DNA from: Cymbidium sinense
Lineage: Eukaryota > Streptophyta > Magnoliopsida > Asparagales > Orchidaceae
DNA: 64,000 nucleotides
Direction: 5' to 3'
NCBI GenBank assembly: GCA_021442155.1
Contig: CM038218.1
Span: forward strand, 64,044,474 to 64,108,473
This document shows, in pieces, positions 48,985-61,190 of this stretch. Under the pieces are notes generated by a model. It was given only the letters and a program-made list of their open reading frames with translations, had not been told where the DNA came from and ran no database searches. Each line of letters opens with the position of its first letter. The stretch's first letter is position 1. The position numbers were made by a program, and so were the translations under genes.

Positions 48985-50530
48985 CTAGAGAGTACACAAG
49001 AAAAATAGCCACTAAAATTAGCAAATTTTTCATTAAATATCTCCAAACATGTTCCAATGAGGTATAATAAATATATGACAAGACCCACAATTTTAAAAAA
49101 AATAAATATGGTGTACACTAGAGTATGAGAGTACATGCAAAATTATCTCATAAACCAACCAATCGCCTCCAAAGCGTAATGCCATATCAACATATTATAT
49201 CCAAACAGGAGAAATAGCTAAAAAAATGAGAAAATAGGTATACCCCATGAGAGAACAGAGATATGCAAAAAATAACTCTAAAAACCAACCAATCAGCCTC
49301 CAAGCTACTTTAAAAGGCATCTAGTAAACATATTAACTCCAAACACGGTTAAAAAGCTTAAAAAAATGAGAAAATAGTTTATACTCTCATGAGAGTACAG
49401 AGAGTACACATGCAGATCTGCTTCCAAAGCCAACCAATCAGCCTCCAAATTGCTTATAATGGAATCTATTAAACATATTCTCTCCAAACAGGCCAAAAAA
49501 TTTGGAAAAAAATGAGAAAATAATATGTACTCTCATGAGAGTATAGAGAGTACACATACAAATCTGTCTCTAAAATTAACCAATCAACCTCCAAATTACT
49601 TCTAATGGAATATATTAAACATATTCTCTTCAAAAATGCCAAAAAAATTTGAAAAAAAAATTAATAAATAATATGTACTCTCATGAGAGTATAGAGAGTA
49701 CACATGCAAATCTTCCTCCAAAACCAATCAATCAGCCTCCAAACTGCTTCTAAAGGTATCTAGTAAATATATTAACTCCAAATAGGGTTTAATAGCTGAA
49801 TAAAATTGAAAAGATAAGCTGTACTCTCATGAAAGAATAGAGAGTACACATGCAAATCTGCCTCCAAAACCAACCAAGCAGCCTCCAAACTGCTTGAAAA
49901 GCCATATAGTGAACATATTATATCCAAATAGGGAGAAATAGCTAAAAAAAAAAAATTGAGTGTACTCTCATGAGAGTACAAAGAGTATACATGCAAAACA
50001 GCCTTAAAAACCATCCAATTAGCCTCCAAACTGCTTCTAAAAGTATCCAGTAAACATATTAACTCCAAACAAGATTACATAGCCGAAAAAAATAAGAATA
50101 TGATATGTACGCTCATGAGAGTACAGAGAGTATACATACAAATCTGTCTCCAAAACTAACCAATCAACCTCCAAATTGCTTGTAATAGAATCTAAACATA
50201 TTCTTCCAAACAAAAAAAAAATCGACAAAAAATGAGAAAATAATATATACTCTCATGAGTATAGGGATACACATACAATCCAAAACTAACCAATCGCCTC
50301 TAAACCGCTTTCTAAAGGCATCTAGTAAACATATTAACTCCAAATAGGTTTAATAAAAAATGAAAAAATATGTTCTCTCAAGAGAGTACAGAGAGTACAC
50401 ATGCAAAACAGCCCTAAAAACTAATCAATCATCCTTCAAAATGCTTGTAAAGCCATGTATTGAACATATTATATCCAAACAAGGTCAAAAATCTGAAAAA
50501 AATGATGGGTTGTACTCCCGAGATGAGAGA
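48985..50530 (-). repeat. Right palindrome-unit array, about 12 units
   Basis: Minus-oriented units have cores near 49115, 49240, 49380, 49525, 49675, 49820, 49960, 50106, 50240, 50370 and 50510. The innermost unit (about 49000-49135) is type B (AAATTTTTCATTAAATATCT, TGACAAGACCCACAATTT). The following ones are type A (ACCAATCAGCCTCCAAA). The order is thus the mirror image of the left array. Confidence 0.9.
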
Positions 50531-51250
50531 GTAGATGCAAACCAAGCAAACAACCATCAAACAACTAACAAATAAATTATAATGCCATCTCTAACATCTT
50601 ATATCCAAACAGATAATTCATCAAATCCTTAAACAAAGCATCAAACATCCTACTGGGATATATAAACATGTGACAAGTCTACAATTGAAAATTTTGCAAA
50701 TAACTAAGATATCATGAGAGTAGAATACAAATATCTCCAAAAACAAGTAAAACGATCTCTTTTCCTTTAAAGAACTCAAATGTTCCAAATGTTCTCCTAT
50801 TCGACGGTGAGAACAACAGAAAAAATCCTAAATTCATTAAAGTTTAAGAATGTATGAAGAAATACCTCATACAGTCGCCTATAATACCTCAATTTTTAAT
50901 GTCCAAGATTCCACAAATCTCTGAGGGAAGGTCAGACGCACGTCGGGAGAGAGCTGGAGTTGAGCTTAGGAAAATTTTTGCGCAAAAAGAAATCTCAAAA
51001 TTGTTCGGAAAATGAACGACGCGTAATATTTTCTCCCCGTTTTAACGAGACGCCACGAAGAACTAAACGACATCGCTAAAGCCGTCAAGTCACAAGATGT
51101 TAAGTAAAAAAAAGCCATATTTTCATTTGACACAGTAATGATAATGCCCAGATAAAGCTACGTCTGGACTCCGCATGCAATATTTTCTCCATAGAATCAC
51201 AGCATTCATTGGTAGGAGTAGCATTTTTTATTTAAAAACAAAAAGTTCTC
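50531..51250. other. Right flank of the MULE-like element
   Basis: One or two decayed units (CATATATAAACATGTGACAAG, ATCATGAGAGTAG) extend to about 50740. The following 500 bp is less AT-rich (GTCGGGAGAGAGCTGGAG, CGCGTAATATTTTCTCC) and may hold the true terminus or promoter, but no inverted match was found near 17.4-18.3 kb. Confidence 0.4.
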
Positions 51251-52659
51251 TAAATGGCTCATATGCATTCTCGTCACTGTAAATCCATAAAAATTTAATG
51301 TATAGAATTAATTGAATAATTATAAATATATTTCTTATTGAGATCCTCATAAGAGGAGAGAATGAATGTGAAGTTAGGATTTAATTATTAGGGCACTAAC
51401 GAGCACAGTTCAAGAACGAATAACTCTCAAGTAGAATTCACATGAATTCAAAATGAACAGATAGCAGATACAAGATGTTCTCATAGAAGAGGCTTATAAT
51501 TGAGATTCTCAAAATGTACAGAGAATAACTACACATCAAGATTTGATTTTCATGTATTCTAACTTCTGTTCCTATTCAACTAAAATTGAATTAATTAATA
51601 TTCATTTATCATTATCATTGATCCAATCTAAAAATTTCATTTATAATAGCTTTTTTGACTGCAATGCGATTCTAATAATATCATAGATGGTATTTAAAAA
51701 ATTTTATTTTGAAGTTGTGATGAAAAAAATATATTTTTGAATCTGATTTGATAGAATATGATCACCATCAATTACAAGATTTTTTTGAAATAAAAAATTA
51801 TAATAACATCATAATTTCTCGGACAATAATGTCTTTGAGAACCCTACTAAGTATTAGTTGATCCATCCACCTCTCACTTTAATTAATTCTTGGAATATCT
51901 GCCTAGCTTCACTAATGATTTCCTTGATGGAAAATTGCTACTAGCCTATTTGGAGAAATTATTAAGTGTGTAGTTTGAACGTAGAGTTATATTCAGATTT
52001 TTATTATGTATTAATATACATAATATGTGTACACTAGTTTTTCACTTTTTTTTAGACTTTATGAGTTATTTTAAATATTTTTAACATAAATATATAATGT
52101 GTAATAGAATTTTTTGAGTGTTATTAAGAAAATTGAAAAAAAAAAGCTAAAAAAATTAGTTATTTAAGTTATTTTTATTTTTTTAAATTATGCTTGAAAT
52201 ATTTCTGTACATATATTATGTATTAATATTAACATTATTTAACTATTCTCTAAATTTTAAGAATATATATATATCCATGTAATTTTATATTTTAACTGCA
52301 CATATAATAATTTCTCGCCTACTACCGTGGATTCCGTCAGATAGGAGTTTTGCCTCTAAAGTAATAAATTTAAGTATTAATAAATATGTGCGTATTATCT
52401 TAGGACAACATTACGTCAATTTATGGTCCAGAAAGCTTCTTTGTTCCCACGTTAAATAAGTCAAAAGAAAGAAAAAAATCAGCTACGGACGTCGGGACCT
52501 AGTTTAAAATTTTAATTATATGGTTAGACACGATAAAAAAAATTTTAACAGAGTAGTCATCAGAACTGTTGACTGAGCAATCTTTTTGGCGACTAGTCAT
52601 TAATAATTAAAAAAAAAAAACAATGCGTTCCTCTCTGCCCCTCACGAAAATATATATAT

Positions 52660-52661
<2 letters not shown>

Positions 52662-52703
<42 letters not shown>
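52662..52703. repeat. (CT)n microsatellite
   Basis: About 21 pure CT units, followed by CCGTCCGCGTTC. Confidence 0.95.
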
Positions 52704-52706
<3 letters not shown>

Positions 52707-52722
52707 CCGCGTTCTTAAAATC

Positions 52723-52726
<4 letters not shown>

Positions 52727-52809
<83 letters not shown>
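52727..52809. repeat. (AT)n microsatellite
   Basis: About 41 AT units, followed by TTTATATAAATTTATTTAG. Further shorter (AT)n tracts lie at about 53125-53200 and 53258-53305. Confidence 0.95.
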
Positions 52810-52815
<6 letters not shown>

Positions 52816-53124
52816 AATTTATTTAGTTATTTATATAACTTAAATTATATAAATATTTTTAAGTTATATAAATAATTTAAAAATATTTAAAATATTTAAA
52901 TAAATAATTAGTTTTATATATATATATATTTATTTAGTTATTTATTTATTTAAAATATATAATTAGTTAAATAAATAAATAAATAAAATTTAAATTATAT
53001 AAATATTTAGTTATTTAATATTTATTTATTATATATTTATTCCTTTCTTTATTTATTTATAAAAAAATTATTTATTTATTTATTTTTTTTATATTTTTAT
53101 ATTTTGTTATTATTATTATTATAG

Positions 53125-53196
<72 letters not shown>

Positions 53197-53263
53197 CATA
53201 TATATAATTAAAATTTTTTATATTTTTTTGATATTATTATTATTATAGACTTATATAAATATA

Positions 53264-53301
<38 letters not shown>

Positions 53302-53999
53302 CATATATAAATTATATATTTAATTTTATATATAAAATATATATATATAAATATATAAATATTTACTTATTAAATATTTTATAAAAAATATTTTAAATTA
53401 TATATTTTAAATATTTTAAATAATTATATTAATTAAAAAAAATTAATCTCTCCTCCCGTGCTTCCTAAAATTACGAAAAAAGTAATTATATTTATTTTAT
53501 TTAAAATATATAATTAGTTAAATAAATTAAAAATTTAAATTATATAAATATTTAGTTATTTATATATTTATAAAATATTTAGTTATTTATATATTTATTC
53601 CTTTCTTTATTAAAATATAAAAAAATAAATAAAACTCTCAACTATTAAATAAAAAAAATTTCACTAACTTAAAATTTTGAATTAAGACCTCTATATGAGA
53701 TTATTAAAAATATAATTTGCTTGTCATCTAAATTTTATTTACAAAATAACAATTTGAGTTTGCAAAGAGAAATATTTTGATTGTACTAATTATAAAAAAT
53801 ACATTATAGCTTTTATAAAATATTATTCTGTTATAATTGTGTATTATAAATATATTTTAATGTGAGAAGCTCTTGATTCTTGAGATAATTTTTTCCTGTA
53901 GTTAATTTATTTCATGATTAATTACTAGGGAGCAGATTAACCCCACTGCCCACTCCTCCGCTGCCTCCCAAATGTTTCCAACAATTAGAATTATGGCTG

Positions 54000-54190
54000 T
54001 TAGTTCTAATGGAAAGTTGAAATTCGTTCAAAAGTAGGTTCAATTTTTGGATCTAATCGAGCTTGATTCGAATTAATCGAGCCAAGCTATAAGCCAAGTT
54101 CCTAAATCGATTATTTAATCGAGCTGATTTCGAGCCCAACTTAGCTCGGTTCACGAATCGTCTCGGATCGAACTATTAATTCCGCGTTTT
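54000..54190. repeat. Degenerate CGAGC-rich repeat
   Basis: AATCGAGCTTGATTCGAATT, AATCGAGCCAAGC and TTAGCTCGGTTCACGAATCG resemble the subterminal motifs of the hAT family at 786-1326. No clear TIR is visible. It may be the left end of the outer hAT element or a separate fragment. Confidence 0.5.
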
Positions 54191-54199
54191 AAACGATGA

Positions 54200-55735
54200 G
54201 CATTCGCTTTAGTTTGGAGGGCTGTGATTTATCACCGAAATAGTGTTATAAGATTCTTTTCGCAACTCAAGAAGAATCCTCACTTTCTAGTTTCTCCTTT
54301 ATGGGTTATGCTCCCTAACGACTGACCTCGAGCTTAACTAAACTCTCCAATTCTTTTCTTCTCTCGATCTTCTGATTCTCGATCGACGTCGTTGTTCGTG
54401 ATTCTTAAACAATTAAGATTTTTGTGTTGTGCCTTTGTTATATAATCAGGAAGTTAACTTTTTTTGGAAGTCTAGCTAATCTTCGGACAACAATCTTTAT
54501 AAGGTTTTTATGTTTTCTCTGCATCTATTAACTATATTTCAAATTTTCGATAAAGTAAGCCGAGATTGAGGGTTTTTTCATTTGTTGCCTCTATATCTAG
54601 TATCATGTGATTCATGTTCTTTAGTGGCATCGATATGTGACTATTACACTGTTGTTCTAAATGGCTCATTAGTAACTGATTATTTCTATTAGATACTTTT
54701 GCTCTCAATGTTGATCACATGGATTTTCTATTTTTACTGGCTTAGGTAGGGTTTTTTTTCGAGAATGATGAGGGTTTTGTTTTTTTGTTTTCATTTTTTG
54801 GCTTTCTGGCTTTCTTGCCAGTTGTCTCTGGCTGCCTCTCGATTATTTGTTGGTGGTCTCGTGGTTGGTGCAGTGGTACTGCTAGTAGACTTATAGTTGT
54901 ATATTGTATTTTTGAGGGTTTGTATTATTTTTTGCTGAGCTTGCCGAGGGGTTGTATTACTGAGCTTCCATAATTGCATTATTAGTGGCCTGGTGTAGTG
55001 GTGCATTGATACATCAATGTACGAATTAGGGAGATAGTCTAGTTTGCCACTTATTATTATTTATTTTTTGTGGAAATGGGAATGTCCACAATGTTGTTAT
55101 CTTAAGCCAAAAATTGAAAAGATATATGTTGGTTATACTCTTAACGATGTTGTTATTATAATGATCGCAATTATTTGTAATTCTATGCATTGGATTGAAT
55201 GAAACAATTTCAGTTATTGCCACATCATTCAAATAAGATGAAAGCAAGCATTAATGTTGGTTGCTGGTAAAATAAGATAAGACAGTGACAATTTAAGCCA
55301 TTGGTATACTCTTTGTTGGTTGCTAGTTTCTCATTGATACAATGCAGTGGTGCAGTGGTATTGGTTTCAAAGTTTCAGTCTTTCAAACTCCTAATCCGGG
55401 ACATTGATACTTTGATAGTTTGTGCCCTTGTCGGTATGTGATTATGTGGAGTGTGGACTTCGGGTATGCAGCCTGTTGGTAGATAATGACATTTTTTTTA
55501 TTTATCTCTGTGTTATTACTGTTAAGTTGGGTCATTTGACTATGTAGATGATATTATCGCTTCCAATTTGTTTTTTTCACACTATTATGTCTAGAAAAAA
55601 AGATGGTTAATGTTGGACATATTCATTTTATTAACGTTATGGTTCTTATTTCATTTTATAGACAATTACTACAAATTCTCAAAATCAATTTAAGTTTTAG
55701 TCAACCTCCGTTTATAATATGAGTACCCTGACGAT
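54200..55735 (+). other. Possible leader/intron region of the outer hAT element
   Basis: The region is T-rich, with gene-leader-like pyrimidine tracts near 54240-54400 and no convincing frame. A 62-residue open frame at 54785-54973 is Leu/Phe/Trp-rich and probably spurious. Confidence 0.35.
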
Positions 55736-55739
55736 AAAT

Positions 55740-56030
55740 AAATTATTAGCATTGGACATCAAAGGTAAAGAGAGAATCGAATTTGGCAACATTTCTGTCA
55801 AATTTCTGTCTCTGAGAAAGATAACATGGTAGAGAAGTGGAAATGCAATTATTGCTCTAAATTATACCTCAAATAGAAAACAGGTACTACTTCTCAAATG
55901 AATAGACATTTCAAACTTCATCATTATAGTAAAATAACTACGAAGGAGAAAAAAAACAAAAAAAAAAAAAAAAACTCTTTGATCCAATAGCTGAAAATAT
56001 AGGAGGTGATGATTTAATGTCTCCTTGTAA
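55740..56030 (+). pseudogene. BED zinc finger of the outer hAT transposase
   Basis: KWKCNYCSKLYL, a stop, then KTGTTSQMNRHFKLHH gives the C-x2-C...H-x4-H/HH layout of a BED finger, which binds the element ends. It runs on to an acidic tail (ENIGGDDLMSPC) and is cut by the inner hAT element near 56035. The stop between the Cys and His halves is a single tag codon. Confidence 0.75.
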
Positions 56031-56299
56031 CGAAGGCCGACAAGCTACTGGGTTCCGATAAGAGATCATGATCGCTTGATTAATTAATCAAACAAGCTTG
56101 AACACTTTGTGAATACTGATTAGTAAATGAACAAGCTCAACTCATAGCTCGATTTGATTATGTTCGTGAATGATATTTAATGTTCATGAACAAGTTTAAG
56201 AAGTTTCGATAAGGCTCGTAACATATACAATATATCGTTAATGTTCACGAACATACTACATCAATCTCATTTAATGTTCATGAACATACTTCGACATTT

Positions 56300-57640
56300 A
56301 TAAAAAATGTAAACATTAATTAAATAAAAATATGTATATTTATATGAATTTAATTTTAATATTATATAATAAAAGCATAATATTTCTTAATTTTAATTTT
56401 AATATTACATAATATATATTAATCGATTTTAAGCCATTCACCCAATCACCCTAAGTCCTTAATAGTTAAACCCAGTTCTCGACACTAGACTCGATCCGCT
56501 CGACCACTGCGTCGAGTCGCCAACGCCAAATGATGGATATGATCAGACCCCGATATCCGAGCAAGGTGATAACCCTATGCAGTAAGCTGCTACGGGCTTA
56601 GGCTCTTATTCGCTTATCCCTATTTCCCTTTCACTGCCTCATTTCTTTCTGCTCTTCTTCCCGCATAGAAAGCAAAAGAAAACCCTAGAGGGCCAAAGGC
56701 TATAGCCGCGGAACGGAAGAGAAAGATTTTGGATTCTTGATAGAGTTTCACTGTGGTATATTTTGTGGCCAAGGTAAGTGATTTATTAATTTTGGTTTAG
56801 GTTTATGTCGGAGTTCGAATTAACAGAGGAATCATGTTATTTACTGTCGTGAACTCTAAGTAATGAAGGAAAATCTTTGTGGAGAAGTTTGATTGGTATA
56901 TTTCCATTATGTCATTGTTTACTGCTATCCGGTTATGCCCTAAATAATTTCGATTGTTTTGACAAATCGGAGGCTGGAGGAATTTTGTTCGCAATGTTAA
57001 GTTTATGTGTTTGAGATTTTGGGTTATGCCCTCTTTGATTTTTCTTCTGGCAATCACGTCGCTTTATGTTCTCATATAACGCTATGTTCTGTTGGTGGTT
57101 ATTTTGGTATTTTTATGAGGTGGTTGTTTCTATGACCAATTCTAATGATGTGGGTATCCGAGCTTCTCTATATTGTTGCATATTTTCGGCAAATCCTGCA
57201 ATTTGTCTCTGGTGGTCGTTAGGTTGCGATCTTGGTTATTTGGTTAGTGGTGTTTTGCTTTAATATTATGGTTCCATCGTGGTAGTGGTGCTTTTCGCTT
57301 GGATTCTCTGGAATGGTTGTTGTATTACCAATTTTAATCAATTTTATACTTATTACCTTGTGATATTGAATCCAATCTTTTCACTGTGTTTTTGGTTTTT
57401 TTGACTTGGTGTCTAGCTCAAGCCCCAAATGTGTCTTGCTCGCTTTGTCTGGTTCATTTGCACCTTATGTCAAGATAGGCCTTTATTACAATGGGTGTGA
57501 TGGGGAAGAATTATATGATCTTTTACTTTTATATACTAATTATTGCTCAAACATTATTTACTTTTCATTGCTCATCTTTGTTTACTTTTTTATATTGAAG
57601 GTTTCTAATCATTCAAAGGAAGATGTCCCCATAGGACCAT
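56300..57640 (+). other. Leader and possible first intron of the inner hAT element
   Basis: After AT-rich DNA, 56590-56775 looks like a plant 5' leader (AAAACCCTAGAG, pyrimidine-rich) ending at CCAAG|GTAAGTGATT, a canonical splice donor. The rest to 57640 is T-rich and intron-like, with only short frames. Confidence 0.5.
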
Positions 57641-59680
57641 AGTCCCTACAGCCTAGAGAGTTTAGTGTAGGGTCCTCATCGAGCCCAAAAGAGAGATGCA
57701 TATGAGAAATATAATTATACCAATTGATGACCGATAGAAAGTTGATCCTTTTGCTAAAAAAGTAAGAAGAAAAACATCATCGATGGAATGATTTTACTTT
57801 GATCAAACTCAATGATGGTACCGAGAGGGTACGTAATCATTATAAGCATAAGCTTACAAAGAGCAAAGGTGCTATTACACAACAAGCGACATTTACTTCA
57901 TTGTCGTAGGAGGATGAAAACGAAGGGCAATTTAATCTTTCAATTCAACCATCTATGATTGCAAAATTCATTGACTCGTGAGTGCTTGTAGTGTTGCTAA
58001 TTGGAGATATGATCATGCTAGGATAAGGGAATTAATTTCTCATATGATAATGGTACATGAGTTGCCATTTAAATTTGTAGAATATGAGATGTTCAACATT
58101 GTCATGAAAGCTGCTAATCCACATTATGAAAGGATTTCACGGAATGTTGTGAGAAATGATTTTGTAACAAGTTATGAAATTGGAAAAAAAAAGATTGAAA
58201 CACTTATTAGATAGCGTCAATAGAGTTAGTGTCACAACTGATTTATGGAAATCTGGTCAAGATATATATTATATGGTCTTGACATGTCATTTTGTAGATG
58301 CTGATTGGAATCTGCAAAAAAGAGTGCTTAATTTTGTTGATGTGCCCCCGCCTCATAGAACAGCAAACATACATGATATATTATATAAGTGCTTAAAAGA
58401 TTGGGGCATTGAAAATAAAATTGCAACAATAAATAAGAGATAATGCGATGCAATACATTGGCGCTTAATATGTTGAAAGCTAAGAGTTCCACAAGAAACT
58501 TCCTCTTGGTGGAAGAATTTTCATGTGCTCGTTGTGCACATATCTTGAATTTGTTAGTTCAAGATGGGATTTTAAATTAAAAGTACAATTGATTTGGTTA
58601 GAGATAGTGTCAATATGTGACAAAAGATCGATTAGTGATGTTCAAGAAGATAAATTGCATTTACCTAAAAGAAATTGATTTTAGATTGCCACTAGATGGA
58701 ATACTACTTATGCAATGTTATCTTCTGCACTAGAGTTCAAGGAAGTTTTCCCAAGGTTTCAAGATAGAGATCCGTGTTACACTTTATGTCCAAGTCAAGA
58801 AGATTGGGCAAAATTAGAGGATGTTTGTTCTTTTCTTGAGCTTTTTAGTCAAGCCACAGAATTGATATCAAGTTTACTTCTAAACTTTGCATATTTTCTA
58901 ATTATTACTGCAACTCATTTATATTATAGTCACTTAAATTAATTTAATTTTTTAATTATCATAGGTTTTGAATATCCTACCTCTAACTTATTTTTGTCAG
59001 AATTGTGGGGGATCAAAGAGATGTTGGATGACAATTCTCTTAGTGGGAACCCACATGTTAAGGAAATGGCAATCCGAATGAAAGGGAAATTTGACAAATA
59101 TTAGGGAAATTGCAATCTTTTAATTTCGTAGGCCGCTTTTAGACCCCGCAATAATGAAGATGATAAATTTTGCATTCAACTCTATGTACTCAAGAAATTG
59201 CACATGCACATTGGTGAGGTAATGCAAAATTTATATGAACTTTATAATGAGTATGTTGAGGATTATAGAGCTAATGCACAAGATTGTTCTAGAAGGTGAT
59301 TCAAGTTGTGTTCGGAAGTGTTTGTAATTTTAAGGGAGGCCAATATATGGAAAGAGGAAGTATGAGACTTACATCGTAATGATTACACTAAAGATAAACT
59401 GAGCTTGATGTTTATTTAGATGATGGGGTTGTCATTCAGAGTGAGAACTCAAATAACTTTGATTGCTTAGATTGGTGGAAGGCAAAATGTTAAATACCGT
59501 ATTTTATTAAGGATGGCCTCTCTTTTCTATTCCAATAACTTGATTTAATCAACTTTTAGTGCGGTGGTAGAGTCATTGATCAATATCGTGCTTCTTTAGG
59601 TATAGAAATAGTTCAATATTTATTATGTGGGAGTGACTGGTATCGTAGTTTCTACGGAATTAAAAGAAAGGCAAAGGTTA
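57640..59680 (+). pseudogene. Inner hAT transposase (BED finger, core, dimerisation domain)
   Basis: From 57755 frames give RRKTSSMEW, then DFTLIKLNDGTERV and HYKHKLTKSKGA, a BED finger with its Cys residues lost. ANWRYDHARIRELISHMIMV to KAANPHYERISR (57990-58140) and RVSVTTDLWKSGQDIYYMVL to GIENKIATI (58215-58430) are the hAT core, including the likely first catalytic Asp in TTDLW. LEDVCSFLELFSQATELIS and, after a GT-AG intron (58872-58964), FEYPTSNLFLSELWGIKEML follow. The end has ELDVYLDDGV, NFDCLDWWKAKC, CGGRVIDQYRASL and QYLLCGSDWYRSFYG, the hAT dimerisation signature. Numerous frameshifts and stops. Similar to RICESLEEPER-type proteins. Confidence 0.88.
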
Positions 59681-59689
59681 GTAGCCAAA

Positions 59690-61190
59690 TTTAATTTACT
59701 ATGCATTACAAATTTAGCTATTTTGACATTAATATTTATGTAAATTATGTTGAAAAATGTATTTGTGAACTAGTAGAAGCTTGTTATTCAATTTCTAAAA
59801 ACAGAAATTTTGTTCAGATGTCGGATGTGTTAATTTTGTTACAGAAATATACTTATATGTGTGAAGCTACGTTGAAAGTTGGAATGCTAATGATGTCATT
59901 TGGGGTATTCCCTACATTTCACATCTAATCTATTTTTGCTAACGGTGCATTTGAGCTTGAACTTTGCATAATCAATTTAAGTCTTTAGTGGATTCAAACA
60001 TGATGGAGCATGAAGAAAGTCTTTGAGATTTAAAAGAATGAATCAATTTGTCCCTGGGTCAGTGCTTGTATTGCTCATGATGGAGTTTCCTTATCTCTTG
60101 ATATCCAATTCAAAGGTTTTGTTGTTGTTCCCACTTGTCTCTTAAACCGGGGACTTGCATCTTGAACTTATTCTTGTTTTCTTTATTTCAAATTTTATTA
60201 TGCGTAGGTGCAAGAATTAGTTTAAATATTAGATTCTTTACATTTTTTATTAACTTTTGGTTGCATTGAAATTTCTACTTACTGCATGAACATTTAATTT
60301 TCTTTGAATTTATTTATATTTATGAGAAATTAGGAAAGATATTTAACTTTCTTTGATTTTTTCTGTGTTGGATAGACTCATTCAGTCATTCTTGTTCTTT
60401 TCCATTGATATTTCTGATTGCCATAATTCTATTTTTTCACGGTTCAGATCTGGAGAATTGAACTTTGCAACTGGTTAAATTTTCTATTTTTTCACAGTTC
60501 AGATCTGGAGAATTGAACTTTGCAACTGGTTAAATTTTCTATTTTTTCACGATTCAGATTTGGAGAAAATAACTTTGCAACTGGTTAAATTCAGATACGT
60601 ATTTTAATACTCTTTATTGACATCTTTGAGTTGGAGAGAAGACCGATTGAAGCAAGTATTCTTCCATTAAACTTATTTGAGTTCAGAGCTCTAAAATGGG
60701 AAACAAAAAAAAAAAGGTGGTAATCTCAAATATGCTTGTTATACTACTTGGTATACTACTCATAAGGTGGTAATCTTCTTCAGATTTCTTATATAATTCC
60801 CTGCATAATTCTTGTGTGTATAATTCTAGGAACCGAAGTTACCGAAGGATGGAACTTACAAAGAACAACCTCAAAGTGTTCAGTTGGGATATGATATATG
60901 TCTACCTCCGGTCCTCCATTAAGCTGGTTGGCCTTGCTGCCTTGCTACAGTTTATGATGTTTATCTCCTTCATTTTTTTTTTGCTGTTGGACTGTTAGTT
61001 AATGTAATTTTATTTTATTGTACTTAGTTTTAGTCTATTATCTTTTTTTTTTTTTTGCTGTTGGACTTTGTATTTTTTTTCTTAAATGTAAAAAATTTCT
61101 TCTTACCTAAATAAAGTAAAAAATTTCTTCTTTTACAAATTTATATTGTTTGTTTATTCATGATTGTTAAATGCTTATTTTAAATACATT
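59690..61190. other. 3' region of the inner hAT element
   Basis: T-rich with poly(T) runs (61037-61080). It contains a three-unit 55-bp repeat at 60431-60595. Small open frames (59701-59928, 60816-60998) show no known domain. Confidence 0.5.
60431..60595 (+). repeat. Three tandem units of 55 bp
   Basis: Units begin at 60431, 60486 and 60541 with ATTTTTTCAC and contain TTCAGATCTGGAGAATTGAA and CTTTGCAACTGGTTAAAT. The first two differ by one base; the third has several changes. Confidence 0.92.

Larger units (their letters stand above)
18300..50750 (+). mobile_element. Composite MULE-like element with array-type terminal repeats
   Basis: Outer parts are arrays of about 147-bp units in plus orientation on the left (18300-20790) and minus orientation on the right (48985-50530). 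Between them are a FAR1-like MULE transposase (plus), two more minus-oriented arrays, and a minus-strand Ulp1-like protease gene. The transposase is split by a 19.2-kb retrotransposon, so the element itself would be about 13 kb. Known plant MULEs can have long terminal repeats, FAR1-type transposases and Ulp1-like genes, so the combination fits; repeat arrays as terminal repeats are the unusual part. Exact termini and the expected 8-10-bp target duplication were not found, so both ends are approximate. Confidence 0.65.
51251..53990. other. AT-rich intergenic DNA with microsatellites
   Basis: No gene was found. Very AT-rich with TTTATTTATTTA and ATATAAATAT low complexity from about 52800 to 53620. 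Short palindromic ATTTAAAATATTT-type strings recur. Confidence 0.6.

Noticed and set aside
56480..56570. Possible tRNA-like fold (GACTCGATCC ... GCGTCGAGTC)
   Set aside because: The arms do not give a full cloverleaf and no A/B box pair was recognised.
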